A stretch of DNA of 64,000 nt from DATFVJ01 sp963712955 (GTDB taxonomy: Bacteria; Actinomycetota; Actinomycetes; Streptosporangiales; Streptosporangiaceae), in the NCBI GenBank assembly GCA_963712955.1, contig CAVQKF010000004.1, positions 434,001 to 498,000 on the forward strand, written 5' to 3'. Made by a program: the position numbers and the translations under genes. Each line of letters starts with the position of its first letter. Position 1 is the first letter of the stretch. The notes under the pieces are model-generated. The model did not search any database. It worked only from the letters and a program-made list of their open reading frames with translations, and was not told the origin of the DNA. Shown here in pieces: positions 61,803 through 64,000 of the stretch.

Positions 61803-62035
61803 GCGATCGCTGCGGGCGCGGCGTCGGCGACAATGGCGTGGTCGGCGACAATGGCGTAAGGGTCGGGCGTGATCAGCCACCACACGCGGTCGGGCCGCCC
61901 GGGGCCGTGGCCCCGCGAGCTGAACCCGAGTGCCAGCCCGAAGGCGATCAGGGTACCGGACGTCAGCGCGAAGACCACCACACAGGACAGTAGCGCCGAC
62001 ACGACGGTGAGGTCCACCAGCACCCAGAGCGCCTG
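61799..62035 (-). pseudogene. ABC-2 permease C-terminal relic
   Basis: The minus strand reads VDLTVVSALLSCVVVFALTS, GTLIAFGLALGFSSRGHGPG and PDRVWWLITPDPYAIVADHA. The 'NRVWWL.A.NPF.VLAD' end is characteristic of a group of actinomycete ABC-2 permeases. No upstream helices or start remain, and the sequence before it is a 53-bp tandem repeat. The gene seems to have been truncated by repeat expansion or deletion. Its end overlaps the start of the D-serine-dehydratase-like gene. Confidence 0.6.
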
Positions 62036-62166
62036 AGCGAGGTGACCCGGCAATGGTGACCCTGTCCACCCAGCACCGGGATCGCCTGAGCGAGGTGACC
62101 CGGCGATGGTGACCCTGTCCACCCAGCACCGGGATCGCCTGAGCGAGGTGACCCGACGATGATGAC
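62030..62166. repeat. 53-bp tandem repeat, about 2.6 units
   Basis: Unit CGCCTGAGCGAGGTGACCCG + (33 further bases ending CACCGGGAT) at 62030-62082, 62083-62135 and a partial copy from 62136. Two full copies differ by one base. As 53 is not a multiple of three, it shifts frames and is non-coding. Confidence 0.95.
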
Positions 62167-62197
62167 CTTGCAACGCGCCAGCGCCGGGGGCCGGCAG

Positions 62198-63021
62198 TCA
62201 CGCGGCCGTAACGATCAGGCACACGGCCGTGGTTATCTCGCTCAGCCCGCCGAGCACGTCCCCGGTGATTCCGCCGAACCGGCGCACCGCGTGGCGGGCC
62301 AGCACGAGCGAGACGGCCAGCCCGGCGGCGATTCCCGCGGGCAGCAGCCACTCGCCCGACGGCGCGTCGAGCAGCAGGCCGCAGAGCGCGGCAAGGCCGA
62401 GCGCCACGGCGGTGAGGACGGCGGGTACCGCTGTTGGCAGCGTCCCAGCGACGAGCGCGCCGAGCCCGCGGCTCCGGGCGGCGGGGACGGCGCGACGGCA
62501 CGCCCAGGTGATCGCAGCCGGCCTGCTACAGTCGCGGCCACCAGCGCTGCGGGACCGTGGGCTGCAGGGCTGGAGGTCCCACGGGCCTGCGCCTGGGCGA
62601 GCGCGGCGACCTGGACAAACAGGGTGAGCACGAGCGTTGCGACACCGAACGGCCCGATATCCGAGCGCTTCATAATCTCGAGAGCCTCAGGTGCGGCCCT
62701 GCCGCTGCCCAGGCCGTCGGCCAGGTCAGCGAGGCCGTCCAGGTGCAGGCCACGGGTCAGCAGCGCGAGAGCGGCGACGGCCAGCACGGCGGCGAGCAGC
62801 GGCCCGGCGCGAAGCAGGCGATCCGCGCCCACGAGGACGGCGGCTGCGGCAGCGCCGAGTGCCAGGCCGACGGCCGGAGCCCAGGCCATCGCCGCCGCGG
62901 CCGTCTGCCTGCTGATGCTGCCGGCGGTGCCGGCGGTGCCGGCGGCAACGCCGTAGCGGCCTGCTCGCACCGGGATCACCGACAGCAGGCTGACCGCGAG
63001 CCTAAGGCCGTCCCAGATCAT
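62198..63021 (-). pseudogene. cobS: Adenosylcobinamide-GDP ribazoletransferase, one frameshift
   Basis: ATG 63021 begins MIWDGLRLAVSLLSVIPVRA. The motif TRGLHLDGLADLADGLGSGR, with the conserved His-Leu-Asp-Gly-Leu-Ala-Asp, and LEIMKRSDIGPFGVATLVLT identify CobS, which joins the lower ligand to cobinamide at the membrane. Near 62515 the frame must change to reach PTAVPAVLTAVALGLAALCG and the end (RRFGGITGDVLGGLSEITTA). This GGITGDVLG block is also CobS-specific. A single lesion separates two well-kept halves. Confidence 0.85.
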
Positions 63022-63152
63022 GGCCGACCAGCTTAGAGGTGGTGCAACGCTCACGGGCGCCCGCTTCTGGTCTGAAGCACGTCGGTCCGCCGCGGCAGCG
63101 CTGTGATCTCATCCAGGCGTGCAGGTGAAACCTGCTCCCCTGACGGTGCAGG

Positions 63153-63752
63153 ATGGGGAGCATGAGGGATACCCGAGCTACGGCCGATGACCTGCGTGCG
63201 GCGATCGAGCGCACCGGGTACTACCCCGGCCTGGTCACCGACGCGGTCGCGTCCGCGCTCGGTTCCGAGCCGGTCATGGCGTACGTCGTGCACCACGACG
63301 CCATCTTCGACCCCGCGATGGAAGTGCGCCGTCACATCACGGTGCTCGTGCTCACGCCCGGCAGGCTGATCTATAGTCACACCGACGAGCACCCGGCGGA
63401 GGAGAACGAAGTGCCGAGTGCCGAGACGAGCACCGAGGCGGTGCGATTCTCACGGATCCAGTCCGTCGCGATCACCCGCGTGGTGCCGGATCCGGCATCG
63501 TACATTCCCGGGGTGACCATGCCCACCGAGGTGGTGCTGACGATCGGGTGGAACGTGCTGTCACACGTCGAACTCGAGCCAGCGCACTGCGGTGACGAGA
63601 GCTGCGACGCCGACCATGGGTACACCGGGACGATCACGACCGACGACCTGGCGCTCAGGGTCAGTGAGGCCGCCGACGGCGCGGATGGCGTCAAGCAGGT
63701 CCTCACGTTCGCCGAGGCGCTTTCCGCGGCCACCGCGCAGCTCGGAGCGTGA
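63153..63752 (+). CDS. DUF5998 family protein
   Basis: A 199-residue soluble protein. It reads RAAIERTGYYPGLVTDAVAS, AYVVHHDAIFDPAMEVRRHI, TVLVLTPGRLIYSHTDEHP, RIQSVAITRVVPDPASYIPG, TEVVLTIGWNVLSHVELEPA and HCGDESCDADHGYTGTITTD. The Cys/His cluster (HCGDESCDADH) could bind zinc. This actinobacterial family is annotated only as DUF5998, sometimes as phosphodiesterase by neighbourhood. ATG 63153 is used; ATG 63162 is equally possible. A phosphodiesterase gene follows, as in related genomes. Confidence 0.88.
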   Translation: MGSMRDTRATADDLRAAIERTGYYPGLVTDAVASALGSEPVMAYVVHHDAIFDPAMEVRRHITVLVLTPGRLIYSHTDEHPAEENEVPSAETSTEAVRFSRIQSVAITRVVPDPASYIPGVTMPTEVVLTIGWNVLSHVELEPAHCGDESCDADHGYTGTITTDDLALRVSEAADGADGVKQVLTFAEALSAATAQLGA

Positions 63753-63916
63753 CGGATCCCGCGCCGCAGAGGCAATCTGGGGCCTGACGGGGTCGCTGTG
63801 CGTGGGGACCGGCATCCCACGCCCTCACCGCGGGAATCCATTTTGCTCACGGACGCACTGCGGTGGCACGATGATCAGGCTGAACGGCCGACTGCACCCG
63901 GAGGACAGCCCCGCGC

Positions 63917-64000
63917 ATGACGCACGAGCCGATGCTGCTGAACCCGCCGCCCTATGGCGACGGTACGCTTCCCGACCTGGCCTGTTCCCTGCTCGCGTCG
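63917..64000 (+). CDS. Alkaline-phosphatase-superfamily protein (3' end off window)
   Basis: Only 28 codons are visible: MTHEPMLLNPPPYGDGTLPD and LACSLLAS. The 'P.YG.G.L.DL.PSL' start is typical of the nucleotide pyrophosphatase/phosphodiesterase family encoded after DUF5998 genes in actinomycetes. The catalytic residues lie beyond the window, so the assignment rests on this start and context. Confidence 0.55.
   Translation, partial: MTHEPMLLNPPPYGDGTLPDLACSLLAS

Overview
The window is GC-rich DNA (visibly about 70% GC, many GTG starts, Shine-Dalgarno-led genes) from an actinomycete (Actinomycetota). Marker genes are an F420-dependent NADP reductase, an F420-type LLM oxidoreductase, glutamine-hydrolysing NAD synthetase, GlnE, a GlnA preceded by a GlnR-type site, DUF4191, DUF5998, SARP/AfsR regulators and ISL3/IS1634/ISAzo13 remnants. 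From family knowledge, the set glnA, lipA/lipB, sucB, lpdA, pepA, cobS on one side and glnE, a second glutamine synthetase, nadE, panB on the other resembles one conserved neighbourhood of Streptomyces-type chromosomes, here split by accessory DNA. Species cannot be named from the sequence.

Layout. 0-4.1 kb is mostly decayed: an IS1634-type remnant, a CYTH-CHAD pseudogene joined to a DUF2252 fragment, and a frameshifted DUF1622 gene. 4.4-9.7 kb carries a secreted lipase, a three-gene ABC operon with 4-bp overlaps, and map. 9.7-13.1 kb has a 57-aa protein, two adjacent two-domain YbjQ-like genes, a 16-bp minisatellite and a CYTH gene. 13.6-18.2 kb holds frameshifted FUSC, npdG, frameshifted pdxH and frameshifted panB. 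18.3-21.1 kb is an island of IS and regulator debris around an AT-richer heme-binding-type gene. 21.1-30.2 kb has a GNAT gene, nadE, a badly broken second glutamine synthetase, glnE and a secreted phosphatase. 30.2-31.9 kb has a 16/17-bp minisatellite and an LPATG-anchored surface protein. 32.7-40.7 kb is accessory: GNAT, LLM oxidoreductase, a toxin-antitoxin pair and primase/DUF3631 debris between two copies of a direct repeat, a small GntR gene and two transposase remnants. 40.7-43.8 kb is a multiply frameshifted AfsR-type regulator. 43.9-63.8 kb is mostly housekeeping: lipB, a two-component cluster, lipA, DUF4191, RDD, glnA, DUF885, TIGR01777, sucB, lpdA, pepA, a D-serine-dehydratase-like gene, cobS (frameshifted), DUF5998 and the start of a phosphodiesterase.

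How genes work together. LipB and LipA make the lipoyl cofactor used by SucB, and Lpd reoxidises it. GlnE controls GlnA by adenylylation and the site upstream of glnA looks like a GlnR operator, so nitrogen control is represented at both protein and DNA level. NpdG supplies reduced F420 that the LLM oxidoreductase could use.

Most striking features: an imperfectly palindromic element present twice 27 kb apart; a 122-146-bp direct repeat bracketing the toxin-antitoxin/primase segment; many minisatellites with different units, one inside glnE encoding a His/Glu-rich loop beside its active site; a textbook GlnR box; and an uneven spread of frameshifts, which spare nearly all core genes but break panB, pdxH, cobS and the second glutamine synthetase.
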